The notes: generated by a model not told the origin, from the sequence alone. DNA of 64,000 nt from Geosiphon pyriformis (GCA_016748015.1 JAAOMT010000657.1:19185-83184), one strand, 5' to 3'; numbered from the stretch's first letter, positions 1 through 10,153 are shown. Numbers and translations are program-made.

Positions 1-16
1 GGTGGGTTGGTGATTT

Positions 17-1336
17 TTATGTGTGTCTCATTCTTGACAAACAGTCGGCATTAGCATTTTTGGTACCTTCTTTGTATTTGATAATATAATCATATAGTGC
101 TAATGTTTGTGACCATCTGGCATATTTTCTTTTTAGCGCTTTCTTGTTATTTAACCAGACCAGACCTCTATGATCTGTCATAATCTCAAAGAGTTGGTAC
201 CGTAAATATGTGTCAAAGTGAACACAACTCCAGACTACTGCTAAGCATTCAAGTTCATGTGCTGCATAGTTTTGTTCTGCCGTACTGAGACTTCTGCTGG
301 CATAAACAATTACACGTTCTCTTCCATTATCATTTTTTTGTAACAGAATGGCTCCAAGTCCAGTTCCAGAGGCATCTGTGGCCAAAATGAATTTCTTGTT
401 GAAATTTGGATAGATCATTATTGGTAATTTAATGAGCTTTTGTCTAAGGTACTCAAAAGCTTTTTGTTGTGCTTTAGTCCATTTAAACTTCACATTTTTA
501 GATAGTAGGTAATTAAGGAGTTTGGCGATGTTTGAAAAGTTTTCTACAAAGTGGCGGTAGTAAGATGTGAGTCTTAAAAAGCTTCTAACTTCTGAAACAT
601 TTTGAGGTACTGGAAAATTTTTTACTTTGTCTATTTTTGATAGATCTGGTTTTATTCTATCTTTTTCAACTATGTGTTCTAAAAATGCTAGCTCATTTTT
701 CACAAAGAAACATTTTTCTAGATTTAGTTTAAGTCCAGCATGTCTCAATCTCTCAAAAACTTGTTGTAAATGTTGGAGATGATCTGTGAATTTTGACGAG
801 AAAACATTTGTATCATCCAAGTAGACAACAACGGATTGCCACAGGATTCCGGAGTAAATTACATCCATTAGTCTTTGGAATGTCGCGGGAGTGTTTGTTA
901 ATCCAAATGGCATTACATTGAACTTATAATTGCTATTTTGTGTTGTGAATGCTGTTTTATGTCTGTCCTTTGGGTCCATTTCCACTTGCCAGTACCCACT
1001 GGTCAAGTCCAGTATAGAAAACCATTTTGCTCCTCCAAAAACGTCAAAGATTTCGTCAATTAACAGTATTGGGTATAAGTCTTTGGTTGTTTTGCTGTTT
1101 AGTTTGCGATAGTTGACGCAAAATCTAATTTTTCCATTCTTTTTCCTTAATAAAACAACTGGTGAGGACCATGGGCTCATTGATGGTTGTATTATTCCTT
1201 TTTCCAACATGCTTTGGACTTCTTCTCTGATAAAATTATGTTCCATTGGTGGGACATGATAAGTGCGTTGTTTTTCAGGTCTGGCCTCCAGTGGGGATTT
1301 GGTGTTGAACCAAGTTGGTTCTTCCAAATTTGCCAT
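17..1336 (-). CDS. TE1 pol fragment: reverse transcriptase and RNase H
   Basis: An uninterrupted 439-codon frame. RT motifs are in order: the fingers region with MSPWSSPVVLLRKKNGKIRF, the palm DLTSGYWQ, MPFGLTN and the catalytic YLDD (plus strand 812-823), which is intact here. RNase H follows with TDAS, the Glu of HELECLAVV, TDHRG and NADCLSRM, so all four acidic positions appear present. The frame ends in TAA five codons after LSR, before any integrase. The first 20 or so residues are probably not real pol: in the other minus-strand frame the expected leader (SDIF, then NGKFGRTN) runs until about 1275, implying a frameshift there. This is the best preserved polymerase in the window. Confidence 0.93.
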   Translation of the reverse strand: MANLEEPTWFNTKSPLEARPEKQRTYHVPPMEHNFIREEVQSMLEKGIIQPSMSPWSSPVVLLRKKNGKIRFCVNYRKLNSKTTKDLYPILLIDEIFDVFGGAKWFSILDLTSGYWQVEMDPKDRHKTAFTTQNSNYKFNVMPFGLTNTPATFQRLMDVIYSGILWQSVVVYLDDTNVFSSKFTDHLQHLQQVFERLRHAGLKLNLEKCFFVKNELAFLEHIVEKDRIKPDLSKIDKVKNFPVPQNVSEVRSFLRLTSYYRHFVENFSNIAKLLNYLLSKNVKFKWTKAQQKAFEYLRQKLIKLPIMIYPNFNKKFILATDASGTGLGAILLQKNDNGRERVIVYASRSLSTAEQNYAAHELECLAVVWSCVHFDTYLRYQLFEIMTDHRGLVWLNNKKALKRKYARWSQTLALYDYIIKYKEGTKNANADCLSRMRHT

Positions 1337-1523
1337 TTCTTGAAAATATATCAGAGTATTTTAAAATTAATGCTTTTAATTGTCGCTGTTGGTCAGGATC
1401 CATTGTTCCAATGTTTAATTTGGCCAATTCTTCTGGTGTAAATTGATAGCATTCTAATGGTTGTTGCCAATTTATTGAAGTGAGTTCATAGTAGAGGGTG
1501 ATTTCTGGGAAATTTAGAATTTC

Positions 1524-2561
1524 TTATAGTGTTGACGCGTTTTCTAGCTCCATTCCAAGGTATCCAATAATGGTATCTTCCAGAATGTAGATGGGTTTTT
1601 CTATGGTGTTTGCGATAGAAATTTTTATCCATTGAGCTTTATCAGCTGAAATAAAAAGGTTAGTAAGTCCTATGAGAAACTGTTGGCAAGTTTCTGGGTA
1701 GGGCTCAAATATTAGGTCTTTTTCTTTAATTGTCCTTTTTATTCTTATTTCTGATTTTCCATATGGTAGGAGCATGATGAACTGCTTATTTTTAATTATT
1801 TTGCCTTTTTCTTCTATTGTTTCAGTGAAATTCACTTCAATTCCTTTTTCTGTCGATCTGAAATTAAAAGTTCCTTTCGTTGTTTATAACAATTCCTTAC
1901 AATTTTCCACTGGCACAAATTTCCCAATTTTTACCAATGGTAGGAAAATTGCTTGTGCAATCTTTTCCTTAGATTCAATGATATAAGGCTTTTCTGAATT
2001 GTTCTGTAGCAAAACCATCAAATTTTCAGTGTATTCAGAGTCAATTACTCCTCCTTGAATGCTTATTCCTTTTTTCGCGAGGCTTAATTGCGACGTTATT
2101 TGAACCATTATTCCTGGTGGAATTTCAACTGCTATTTTTAGGTCGATTTTGGTGATGCTCCTGGGTGATAACATTATGGATTGGTCTTCTGGATAACGTA
2201 GATCGAATCTAGTGTCGGTTGGATGGGCTCTTTCAGGTATTATTTCTAAGTGCCCATTGTCGAAGTATTGGATGTCGGTCACCTGTTCTAGGTCAGTATA
2301 GGCTACAAATTTTTTTGACTCAGGACCATTAGGTGAGTCTTGTTGATTTATTGATTGATTTTGAGACTGCTGATTCTCAATTTCCATTTTTCTTTCTAAG
2401 TCCTTTTTGTCTTGACACTCTTCACAACACTGATTTTGGCATGGAATGAGACAGTTTTCGCAGAGATAAGTGTTAATTTGGGCGAGGTATTGTTCTTGTT
2501 TTTGTCGAGTGGGGCATAGTTGTTGGTAGTAGTCCTGGAATTTGTCCACTGGGTCGAACAT
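1524..2561 (-). pseudogene. TE1 dUTPase domain plus RT-leader domain, broken
   Basis: One frame carries two open pieces (1884-2561 and 1524-1835) separated by a TAA. The first piece begins with a CENC..C..QCCEEC Cys cluster, then an acidic/Asn-Gln linker, then dUTPase motifs: FDLRYPED (motif 1), TSQLSLAKKG (motif 2, normally RSSL), GGVIDSEY (motif 3, catalytic Asp and Tyr kept) and KEKIAQAIFLPL (motif 4). Motif 5 lies after the stop and is degenerate (KGTFNFRSTE instead of RGxxxFGSTG). Known trimeric dUTPases hydrolyse dUTP to dUMP and pyrophosphate; here the domain would form part of Pol. The second piece matches the region between dUTPase and RT in TE3 and TE8. Loss of motif 5 suggests an inactive enzyme. 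Confidence 0.85.
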
Positions 2562-3131
2562 GTTGTAGCTGGTGACTTCGTCAGCTACTTCGGCTGACTC
2601 TTTCTAATGTCATATTTTTTCGGCGGTTCCTCCTCTTACTTTGGCTTGTGTGGTGTTGTACAGCTCGTCTTCATCATGTGGGTAGTGCTGTAGTCTTTTT
2701 AACACTCTGTTGAATGCTGCTTTGAATGGCATTTCTCTTCTTACCTAGTCACAGATGAGGATCGTGTATTGACAAGTTGCGTCACACATTCCTCCTCTGC
2801 CTGGTATGTCGTTCTAGTTGCACCCTCTTGGTAACGGTTCTCCACAAGTGAGGCACGGTTCCTTGTCCCATTTTCCATGTCTTTCTGGGTAACCGTATTT
2901 TTCTTTGTTACAACAGTTACAATAGTAGTGGGTAAGATTTCTTGGGTCTTCATCTGGTGTGCTGCACACAGTCATAGACAAGAGTTTCTTCTTGTAAACT
3001 GAGCATTCTAGCTTTGGTCTGCATTGCTGGTGGTTTCTTTGTGAACTTACCTGGTTCCATTCAGATTTTTCTTCACTGGTCTACGTTGGTACGGCTGGTA
3101 GTCCTGTTCTTTGGTCATCAGCCCAAGAGAG
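2562..3131 (-). pseudogene. TE1 Cys-rich zinc-module linker between protease and dUTPase
   Basis: No long open frame remains, but reading the minus strand with frame changes recovers CLTCGEPL...MCDATCQYTILIC around 2750-2870. This aligns by eye with CLACG...CDKTCQYTILI in TE3 (about 16000-16100) and TE8. The spacing suggests one or two zinc-binding modules. Function is unknown. Several stops and shifts make this part non-coding in TE1. Confidence 0.6.
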
Positions 3132-4079
3132 CTAATAGGTTTCGATGGCTGGTAGTGCTAAATTTTCCTCAAATTCGAAGGTAGGTCTTTGGTTGGTGCT
3201 GGGTTTTTGGAAGTGGCCACAGGTGGCTGGAATTTTGGCCTGATGGCCATTATAATTGATCAGAAGCTCTTGGGTGGTCCAATCTAGGGTGGTGTTGGCT
3301 TTTGTTAGCCAGTCATTTCCTACTAACGCTTGATATTGTGTAGCGTCCATTATTAATACTTTTGTAGGTATTACTATGCCGTTAATTTTGAAAGAGAATG
3401 AGTCAATTTTGCCATGAGGCAGCTTTGTACTTCCATCGGCTGTTATAATTTGGGACGTCATGGCACAATCAACTTTGAAACCCAATTGGTTTACTAGTTG
3501 AAGCATTACGATGCTTCCAGCGGATCTGCTGTCTAAGATAAGTTTGATTGGAGTATTGTTTACAGTGGCTTCTGTATACATAGCAGTGATTGCGCATTTT
3601 TCGTCCGATGCTGCTCCACTGAACATAGCCTCGTTTTCCTCTAATTCAAAAGAAAAAATAGCTGCGAGACTGCTATCTTCAGTGGCAACTGCTGGTGGTA
3701 TTGTCTGGCTCAATTTGGAGGAATTCTTGATTCTGTTTATGTTTCTACCATCATTGTTTCCGATAATCAGGTTTTCCGGTATATTAAGATAAGTTTGTTG
3801 ATAATTTTGGTAGTTTGGATTGGTTTGCTGATTGGTTCCGGCGCGGTTTGGATTTCTCTGGACCAACGCGTTCTGGTTCCACATGGGCTGATTTTGGGCC
3901 TCGGGACACCAATTCGGGTTGGCTATCATGGACTGTTGCTGGTAAGCTCCTTGATTTTGATATGTGGTGGGATATTGGCGTGGTATTGGCATGTACTGGT
4001 TTCTGGGCATTTGGGGTGGCACGTAATAATTATTTTCGCATGCTTCCTGCATCATTCGCATTTGACATTGACTAATCAA
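3132..4079 (-). pseudogene. TE1 Gag C-terminus and retropepsin-like protease
   Basis: A 315-codon open frame. The N-terminal half is Gln/Asn/Pro-rich Gag linker. The protease region contains IKLILDSRSAGSIV, where the aspartic protease signature D-S/T-G has become DSR (Gly codon GGA to AGA), and later LVGNDWL, the usual second conserved block. Retropepsins process Gag-Pol as dimers. The Gly to Arg change next to the catalytic Asp probably inactivates this copy. TE8 retains DSG at the same place. The frame ends TAA just before the zinc-module linker. Confidence 0.85.
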
Positions 4080-4905
4080 ATGTTCTACGTGTTTGCAAAA
4101 ATGGCAGGCGCGTGTTTCTGTTCTGAATTCTTGGCGCGATGAGCAATTATTTCAACTGTCACTGACTTCCTGGCTGCATCTTTGGGGTGGTTGGTATGTA
4201 TTTTTTCTTGGATCCGGGATGAAGTAACTTTCTATTTTCTTAGAGAGTTCCTCTCCTAATCACATTACTCTTTTCTCTAATGTTTCTGTCTTATTTTCCT
4301 CCATTACCATGTTAACCATTTGACTATGGTTAGCTTCTTTCTTAGCCGATTCAAGGGCTCTGGCGAGCGTAACGGTTTCTGGTAAGGAATTAGAGTGGGC
4401 AGGGCATACTTTTCCTAAAATGCTGCTTTTTAATCCTCTAATAAACTGATTTAAAACCTGAGGATCAGTGTAGTATCCTTGTTCAATTGCTTCAATCTGA
4501 TGGCGAATTCGATTGAATCGAGCAAGGTATTGGGTGACAGTTTTACTGGTATTTTGCTTAATAATATTGAATTCGTTCTGCAGTTGGATTATGGCATTTG
4601 GGTCACTAAAATACTCCAGGAGTGCATTTTTAAATTTGGCAAAGCTCGTGGGTTTTGTTTCCAGGCTTTGATATCATGAGTCGGCTGTGCCTTTCAGGAA
4701 GAAAGGTAATGTTTGAATTGCTCTTTGGTTATTCCAGTTATTTGCCTGGATGGCTTTTTGTGCTTCTCTGAGCCATGTGTGCATGTCCGTTTCTTCTTCC
4801 TCTCCTGAGAAATCTGTTAGTCTTGCAATGTATGATGTGGTCATTTTGTTGCCGTTTTCTGCTGGTGGGTTTATTGGTCTAAGAGGAGGTGGGATGATAT
4901 TTCCT
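4080..4905 (-). pseudogene. TE1 Gag capsid region and CCHC zinc knuckle
   Basis: On the minus strand a Retrotrans_gag-type helical region can be followed from about 4900 down to 4300 (WLREAQKAIQANNW, YFSDPNAI, TVTQYLARFNRI, QVLNQFIRGLKSSILG). It is homologous by eye to capsid regions of TE2, TE3, TE4 and TE8, with a few nonsense codons (one replaces the Trp before YQSL). A CX2CX4HX4C knuckle, CHFCKHVEHLISQC, lies at about 4070-4115 and overlaps the start of the next frame. Gag forms the particle and the knuckle binds RNA. Confidence 0.8.
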
Positions 4906-5350
4906 TGAGCGTTCCTAAAGGTGGTTTCCCTTATATCTGGTTCTTCCTCTTAATCACGAGTTTTTTGGTTTTTGAACTGACTGCTTGTTCCAGTGACTGG
5001 TCTTGTGATTGTTTTTTCGCTGGTCTCTTTTTCGGATTCCGATTCAGATTCCTCTTCACGGTTTTCAAACCCCGTTTTAAATTTTGGCTGAAAAAAAGGG
5101 TTTTGGAATAGTGATGAATATCCTCCTATAATTGGTATGTCTCCCCAGTTACGTTGTTTAATTTTATCAGTTTAACTAGGAGTTCTTGGCATTTGTGGAG
5201 TTGATGTTGATGATGATGCAGCTCCTAATGGAATTTGTATCTTATTTTCTGGTGAATAAATACGTTGTTTCTTTATTGATTGAGTGACAGTTTTCTTTGG
5301 TGTTTGAGCTGGTGTTCCTAGTTTTTGCTGGTTACTTTTCTGATTAGTTT

Positions 5351-5686
5351 CTAAATTTTCTTTGATTTTGTTGGCGCGTTCCCTGTGGATATTGGAAAAT
5401 TTTCGTTGGCATATTGCTCAATTTTTCGATGGATTTTGACAATAGTTGCAGCTATTACTGCTACTTCTTTTGTAGTGTATTGTGATAATTCTCTATACAA
5501 TTCAAGTTTTGCATCATGTGGTTCTTCTTCCTTTTCTATATGATAATTTATTCTGACGTTGATATAATAAGTGAAGGCAGATTCTGCTGGACAACACCCT
5601 TCTGGTAATCCAAGATCACTTTGATTTTGTGTGTAAATAGCACGGCAGAATTCAAGAACAGTAAGATTAGGGGTTTTTGTCACCAC
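5351..5686 (-). pseudogene. TE1 Gag N-terminal region
   Basis: A 111-codon frame beginning GTG-GTG, with no in-frame ATG. It resembles the N-terminal Gag domain of TE2, TE3 and TE8 (an ESAFTYYINVRINY block against ESAFNFYVNKRI elsewhere). The stretch 4906-5350 between this and the capsid holds a low-complexity linker with stops and shifts and no other domain that I recognise. The domain has no function I can name. It starts about 85 bases inside the 5' LTR on the element strand. Confidence 0.75.
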
Positions 5687-5752
5687 TTTTGTCTCTTCCT
5701 TTTTAGCAATGAATTATTGCTAATTATTATTTCCTTTTTTTGATTTTCTTTC

Positions 5753-5768
5753 TTCGTAGGGTTCACCA
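5753..5768 (-). promoter_or_regulatory. TE1 primer binding site
   Basis: Two bases inside the 5' LTR, the minus strand reads TGGTGAACCCTACG. A TGG start two bases after the terminal CA is typical of a PBS pairing with a tRNA 3' CCA end. It differs from the TGGTGCTCCCTGTGAG site shared by the beta, gamma and alpha elements, so TE1 probably uses a different tRNA. I did not assign the tRNA. Confidence 0.65.
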
Positions 5769-6395
5769 AATGTTATGGGATGGTTTTCTTATTATATTTA
5801 ATTGCTGATATCCCGTTTTAATTGCAATTAGTCTTTCATGAGTTCCTCAATTCTATTTGTGTGATAATGTCACTGTTACATTGAAGGCTTTCTTTTTACT
5901 GTTGCGATATAAGTTATTCTTCAATTCTTGATTGTTGTATGTGTTTATGTACTCCTTCTCAGAGGCTGAACTGAAATCTATCCACTGTTTGGGGTCTTCT
6001 CTGAAGCTATCCTTGCAATTGCCTAATGTGTTTTTCTAATCTAGAAACACAGAATGTTAATGGTCTTTAGTGCTTTTCTAATTCTTACAATAAAGCTTTT
6101 ATCAATTAGTAACAACATGAATAATCTTGATCAAGGATTATTCTTCCAAGAGATTCAGTTGATGAATGATAGTTTCATTCAATAAATAATACAAGTAAGT
6201 TTCTTAATACTTTGGGTTGTGATAGTTCAGTTTTAAATATTCTTTTTCATTTCTTTTTGATTTTAAAGGTTTCTTGGGATATTTAATTTAAAAGTATGAT
6301 TTAAAGTGGAGTTTGTTGGATAAAATTGGATCTATTGCTTGATAAGTTATGATTTTTATTACTTGATTGATTATTTCCCAATATTAAAACTACTG

Positions 6396-6403
6396 TATAT
6401 ATA
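6396..6403 (-). promoter_or_regulatory. TATA box of TE1 LTR
   Basis: TATATATA about 245 bases from the LTR start on the element strand, immediately downstream of the tandem array. Position and sequence fit a pol II core promoter. Transcription start is not determined. Confidence 0.55.
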
Positions 6404-6465
6404 CATGTTTGTAGTTCTACAAGAAAACACATTGTAATACTTTCTTTTTAATATTTCAATCTGAT

Positions 6466-6557
6466 GTTTGCTGCTATCACCAGTTGGTGTTGGCTGTTAT
6501 TGTGAACTGGTGCTTGCCACTATCGCGAGATGGTGTTTGCTACTATGTTAATCATTA
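6466..6557 (-). repeat. 23-bp tandem array in TE1 LTR
   Basis: Three full units of exactly 23 bp start at 6466, 6489 and 6512, each ending ..TGGT and containing a G(T/C)T(T/G)GC(T/C)..TAT core. A partial fourth unit starts at 6535. Parts are palindromic (ACCAGTTGGT, TCGCGA). It lies between the LTR start and the TATA box. Confidence 0.75.
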
Positions 6558-6646
6558 CCTTTCTAAGATTATTACTATGCTATATTATGATTGAATAGTT
6601 TGTATTATTTTTATGATTCTTTTTGCTAAATTTTTAAACCATAACA

Positions 6647-6669
6647 ATGCCTTTCTCTTATGAATAATA
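6647..6669 (-). repeat. TE2 3' LTR, first 23 bp
   Basis: The minus strand from 6669 reads TATTATTCATAAGAGAAAGG, matching the first bases of the 5' LTR from 10962 (TGTTACTTATAAGAGAAAGG) with small changes. It stops where TE1 inserted; plus-strand ATGC at 6647-6650 is the retained TE1 target duplication. A purine-rich tract (AAAAGAAGGAGATAA on the minus strand, 6670-6684) abuts it as the polypurine tract. Confidence 0.8.
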
Positions 6670-6682
6670 TTATCTCCTTCTT

Positions 6683-7279
6683 TTAATATTGAGCTCCATT
6701 AAAATTTTCATTTTAAATTAGTTCTAATACTTCTTTTTTAAGTATTATTTGTTTGACTCTATTTCTTATGTCTTCTACTTGTATATTGTTCATTTTTCCC
6801 CATTGGTTAATGGTTATGGTTTTTATGTTAGAGTATAACAGTATTTTTGGATAATTCTGAAATATGTTGTGTAGTCGATAAATTGTTCTAACGTATAGTG
6901 TTGAATTTGTTTTCTTTCTGATAAATTTTTCAATTTGTTGTATTATTGTTTGGTTGAATATTCTCTTGGATTTGTCAACATATAACTCTTAAATATTTAA
7001 CTTCCGACTTAACTAGTAGTAACAGTATGATATTAGAAGTTGTTCTGTCCATTGCTTCCAATTTTTTTTTGTAAGCTCTTTTGTTGGTGCCATAATAGGT
7101 ATTTTCCCAAAAGTGTTCTTCACTTTTTCTATTAAGTTATTTGACCAGTTTTTATTGTTCTTTGGTGGCCACTGATATGGTGTATTCTTTGTCTTTCTTT
7201 TGGTGTTTTGATAGCAAATTGTTTGATTGTTAATAATAATTTCTATATCTAACTGTTGTTGGCTCAAGGTCTGAAACAA
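6683..7279 (-). pseudogene. TE2 post-integrase domain
   Basis: Homologous by eye to the C-terminal ends of TE3, TE4 and TE8. The open piece 7013-7279 (NNQTICYQ, YQWPPKNNKNW, FGKIPIMAPTKELTKKNWKQW) closely matches 31876-32090 of TE4. The rest is broken by stops but ends in the conserved FNGAQY followed by TAA at 6683-6685, immediately before the polypurine tract. No known domain is recognised. It looks helical, with aromatic-rich YCYY and LYIDKSKRLF-like blocks in the intact relatives. Confidence 0.75.
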
Positions 7280-7795
7280 TTGTTGAGCTATGATGTGAAT
7301 ATAATCTGGTATTTCTATTTTTCTTTGTTGCTTTTATTGCGTATACCGTGTCTTTTTATATCCTTTTTGTTGTTTAATTTTACATGTTTGGTTTAATGAT
7401 TATGATTGGTTCCAGATTTCATGGAATCTCATCTGGTTGGACTAGTATTTGTTGTGCTCCCAATTGTGAAATATTATTGGTTAATAATAATGCTATATTG
7501 TGATATGGTTTCAGTCAATTTTCATGTGTTGCTTTGGTTAAGATTTTGTTGTTCAATCTTAATTTATAAGCTCCATTTCTTAGAATTTCTTCTATGTAAA
7601 ATGGTCTGTCCCATTTGGGATCAAATTTTCCATTTCATTGTTTTTCCACTTTGGTACAATGTAGAAGTACTTTGTCTCCAATTCTGAATTCAACTGGTTT
7701 GTCTAATAATTTGTTATCATGTCTTTCTTTTTGTTTCTCTTGTGACTTTTGAAAGTTATCAGCTGTTCTTTACCATTTGTTTTCTAAAATTTGAA
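7280..7795 (-). pseudogene. TE2 integrase C-terminal remnant (GPF-type module)
   Basis: On the minus strand, SQEKQKERHDN, DKPVEFRIGDKVLL, then a PFYIEEIL..AYKLRL block can be read with stops. These correspond to the segment after the DDE core and to the GPF/Y module at the integrase C-terminus in TE8 (46850-47090). The catalytic core is absent because of the internal deletion. The fragment is fused directly to protease-start sequence at about 7786-7800. Confidence 0.78.
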
Positions 7796-8460
7796 TGGGA
7801 ATATTACTGCTAGTGATTCATCATTGAAGATAGTTGCTGGTGGAATATTGCTAGTAAGTGGCTATTGTTGACTGAGTTCTAATTTGCTGGATGTGGTGTC
7901 TTCTGGGGTAACCTGGAGACTTAAAAAGTGTTGAGAATTCAGGTTTTGGGTGGCACCAGTACCCGAATTCCACTAATGAGATTCTGTTTGCTGGTTTGAT
8001 AAACTGGGGATTGGTTGGTACACTACCATTGCCAATCTCCAGTTTTGTTGTATCATTCTCGGCCTTTGGGTTCTGTTTTGAGGTAAGTTTTGTGGTGGCA
8101 TTTGAATTTGTGGGGTTTGATATATTACTTGTGACTGCAGTTAATAAATTACTTGTGACTGCTGTTGATAAATTGGAGTTTGATATATGGGTGGTTGATA
8201 GATTGGTGGCTGTATCATTGGCAGGTAAGTGGATTGATATTGTGCTGAGTTTGATTGATGATTTGGAGTTGAGAACCAGCAATCAGGGTTTCAATATTGA
8301 TTCCCTAATTGTTGGTTATTTAAGCATTGGCAACAGTTGATTTATATGTGTTCTTGTTTACCATAATAATAACAGATTCGCATTTCTTGTTGCCACTATT
8401 AATTTGTTAATAAGAATAGGTGTGGTTGATTTTGGAAATGATGTGAGTTTCCTTAATTAC
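7796..8460 (-). pseudogene. TE2 Gag C-terminus, degenerate zinc knuckle and protease start
   Basis: Contains the Ser/Thr/Asn-rich linker (frame 7851-8282) homologous to 14540-14965 of TE3. After a shift it reads LTSNIPPATI..DESLA.IFPF, the lead-in to protease seen in TE8 at 41840-41900. The sequence then jumps to integrase. Near 8340-8390 a knuckle-like CYYYGKQEH survives with its second Cys changed to Tyr and a stop inside. Non-functional. Confidence 0.72.
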
Positions 8461-8464
8461 TACA

Positions 8465-9259
8465 TCATTGTGGAGGCTGATAAATTGTCTGATTGCTGTT
8501 AGCTAAGTATTCCTTTATCTTCTGATTAATTGTTTCATTGAATTTTTCCAATTTGGAATCCAATTCAGATGATCTATTCATTACTAGATTAATAGCTTGG
8601 GCATGGTTGGCCTCAGACTCAGCTGATTCAAAATCTCTGACATGTGTGACTGTGTCTTGAAGGGTGCCTGGATGTATGTGTTGTAAGATGCTGCTGCATA
8701 GGCCACAGATAAACTGGTTGAGAATCTGTGGCGCTGTAAAATAGTTGGTGTCAATTGCTTGGATTTGGTGCAGATTTCGATGGAAGTGTCCCAAGTAGGT
8801 GGTGACAGCTTTAGTGTCCTCTTGTTTGATAGTAGTGAAAGTGTTGGCTAATCTGTTGATGCTGTTGTTATTGCTAAAGTATCTCAGGAACTCCAGTTTA
8901 AAGGCATTGAAATCTTGGGGTTTGTTAACCAGGCTTTGGTACCATAAGTCAGCTGTATCCTTAAGAAAATAGGGTATAACTTGCATGGCTCTGGTGTCAT
9001 TCCATTTATTGGCTGTAATGGCTTTTTCTACATCATTTAGCCATACTTGGGTATTATCCTCTTTGCCAATAAATTTGTTGAGCTTCACAATTGGTGCATA
9101 TGCCATTGAATTTAAGTTGAGTTGTTGTGGTGGTGGTTGAAATTGCTGTTGTTGAAGCAGCTGCTGAGATTGCTGAAGTGGTTGAATCAGGTTAATAAGT
9201 GGTTCAATAAGTAGCTGATCGATAATGATTACTGGAAGTAAGTTCTGTTGATTAATCAC
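8465..9259 (-). pseudogene. TE2 Gag capsid region
   Basis: A 264-codon open frame and the cleanest Gag capsid in the window. A Gln-rich N-terminus is followed by MAYAPIVKLNKFIGKEDNTQ, VWLNDVEKAITANKWND, IPYFLKDTADLWYQSL, FLRYFSNNNSINRLA, TTIKQEDTKAVTTYLGHFHRNL and QILNQFICGLCSSILQ, ending YLANSNQTIYQPPQ. This is a Retrotrans_gag-type capsid domain. It lost its connection to the N-terminal Gag piece through stops in 9260-9726. The Trp residues kept here identify the TGA/TAG codons in TE3 and TE8 as Trp losses. Confidence 0.87.
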
Positions 9260-9726
9260 TTCGGAGTTTGAATTGTTCTGGTCTGTGGTGTTTGGATATT
9301 TGGAGTTTCAATTTCCAGATTTTCTAAATTTAGATTTTGCTGGGTTTGAAGGTTCAGGGTTTCAAATTCTGGGTTTTTAGTAATCAATTGCTGATAAGTG
9401 AATTCTTAATCTTCAGATTCTTCTCTTTCCTTCTCTTTTGATTTTGTTACTTCTCATGGATCAGAAATTCCGAAATCTGGTAGAGATGGTGGTGATCAGA
9501 GTTTTGATGGCATTGATGATTATAAGTTAAATCCCTCAAAATATTTGCCATATGGTCTGAGTAAGTCTGTTTTCTTTTGTTTACTTTGAAATGAAAATCT
9601 GCCGAATGTTGATGTCACATTTGATGCAGACGTGTCTGTTGATAAAATGTTAATGGCACTTTCAGATATATAGTGATATAATGGATTGGTTGGTGATTCG
9701 ACCCTTGTTTTCTTCCAAGTAGGTGG
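9260..9726 (-). pseudogene. TE2 Gag linker, degenerate
   Basis: Low-complexity acidic and Gln/Asn-rich linker between the N-terminal and capsid parts of Gag, with several stops. Pieces such as YGKYFEGFN and the NLQTQQNLNLENLEIETPNI type repeats align with 13320-13700 of TE3 and 40120-40400 of TE8. Confidence 0.65.
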
Positions 9727-10152
9727 TTATATTCTTTGGGGTGTTACTGCTGGTGTTTGTAGTTTTCTTTTATCTTTACTTGAGTAAGTGATTGGGTATC
9801 TTTGCTGTGTGTGATGTTCAATTTCTTTGTTGATCTCAGTGATGATGAATGCAAAATTGTGATTTGTTGGTAGACTGGTGTTTTGAATTAATTCATTGTA
9901 AAAAGTTTTTCTTGTTAATTCAATATTCATTGATGTTTCTAATAAATAGGCAATCCTTTTGTTGACATAGAAATTGAAGGCTAATTCTGCTGATATGTAA
10001 TTATGGTTTAATTCCAAGTGTTGACAGTAATGTTGGAATAAGAATTTCACAAATCCTAGATGGTTGGCTCCTATGTTTTCCAATTCTGCTACTTTTGAAT
10101 GGGTTTGCTGGTGCTGGTTCTCTGTAGGATTATATCTCACAGGAAGCACCAA
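9727..10152 (-). pseudogene. TE2 Gag N-terminal domain
   Basis: A 141-codon open frame with ANHLGFVKFLFQHYCQHL, AELAFNFYVNKRIAYLL and YNELIQNTSLP, conserved in TE3, TE4 and TE8. The frame is open through the primer binding site (starting at a TTG) and has no ATG before the conserved block; the first Met is near residue 75. Its role is unknown; it is an N-terminal Gag domain particular to this group. Confidence 0.8.
10136..10151 (-). promoter_or_regulatory. TE2 primer binding site
   Basis: The minus strand reads TGGTGCTTCCTGTGAG two bases inside the 5' LTR. It is one base different from TGGTGCTCCCTGTGAG in TE3, TE8 and TE9. Confidence 0.65.
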
Positions 10153-10153
10153 A

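Larger units (their letters stand above)
1..6646 (-). mobile_element. TE1: Ty3/gypsy LTR retrotransposon, delta family, left-truncated by window
   Basis: Reading on the minus strand from 6646 the order is 5' LTR, primer binding site, Gag, zinc knuckle, retropepsin, zinc modules, dUTPase, RT and RNase H. Integrase and the 3' LTR lie left of the window. The right LTR edge (CATAACA on the plus strand) abuts ATGC at 6647-6650 inside the 3' LTR of TE2, so TE1 inserted into that LTR. The partner duplication is outside the window. RT, dUTPase and protease still contain long open stretches, but frameshifts and stops separate them, so this copy is unlikely to be autonomous. The domain order RT-RNH (with integrase expected after it) is that of Ty3/gypsy rather than Ty1/copia. 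Confidence 0.93.
5771..6646 (-). repeat. TE1 5' LTR (delta family, 876 bp)
   Basis: On the plus strand it starts TGTTATGGGATGG and ends AACCATAACA, so the LTR has TG...CA ends with TGTTATGG and its complement as an inverted terminal repeat. On the element strand the order is LTR start, 23-bp tandem array (6466-6557), TATATATA (6396-6403), then R/U5 and PBS. It lies inside the 3' LTR of TE2. Confidence 0.9.

Noticed and set aside
17-1336. The first Met of the TE1 RT frame as the true start
   Set aside because: Its first 20 residues are out of frame with the conserved RT leader, which can be read in another frame just upstream; a frameshift is more likely.
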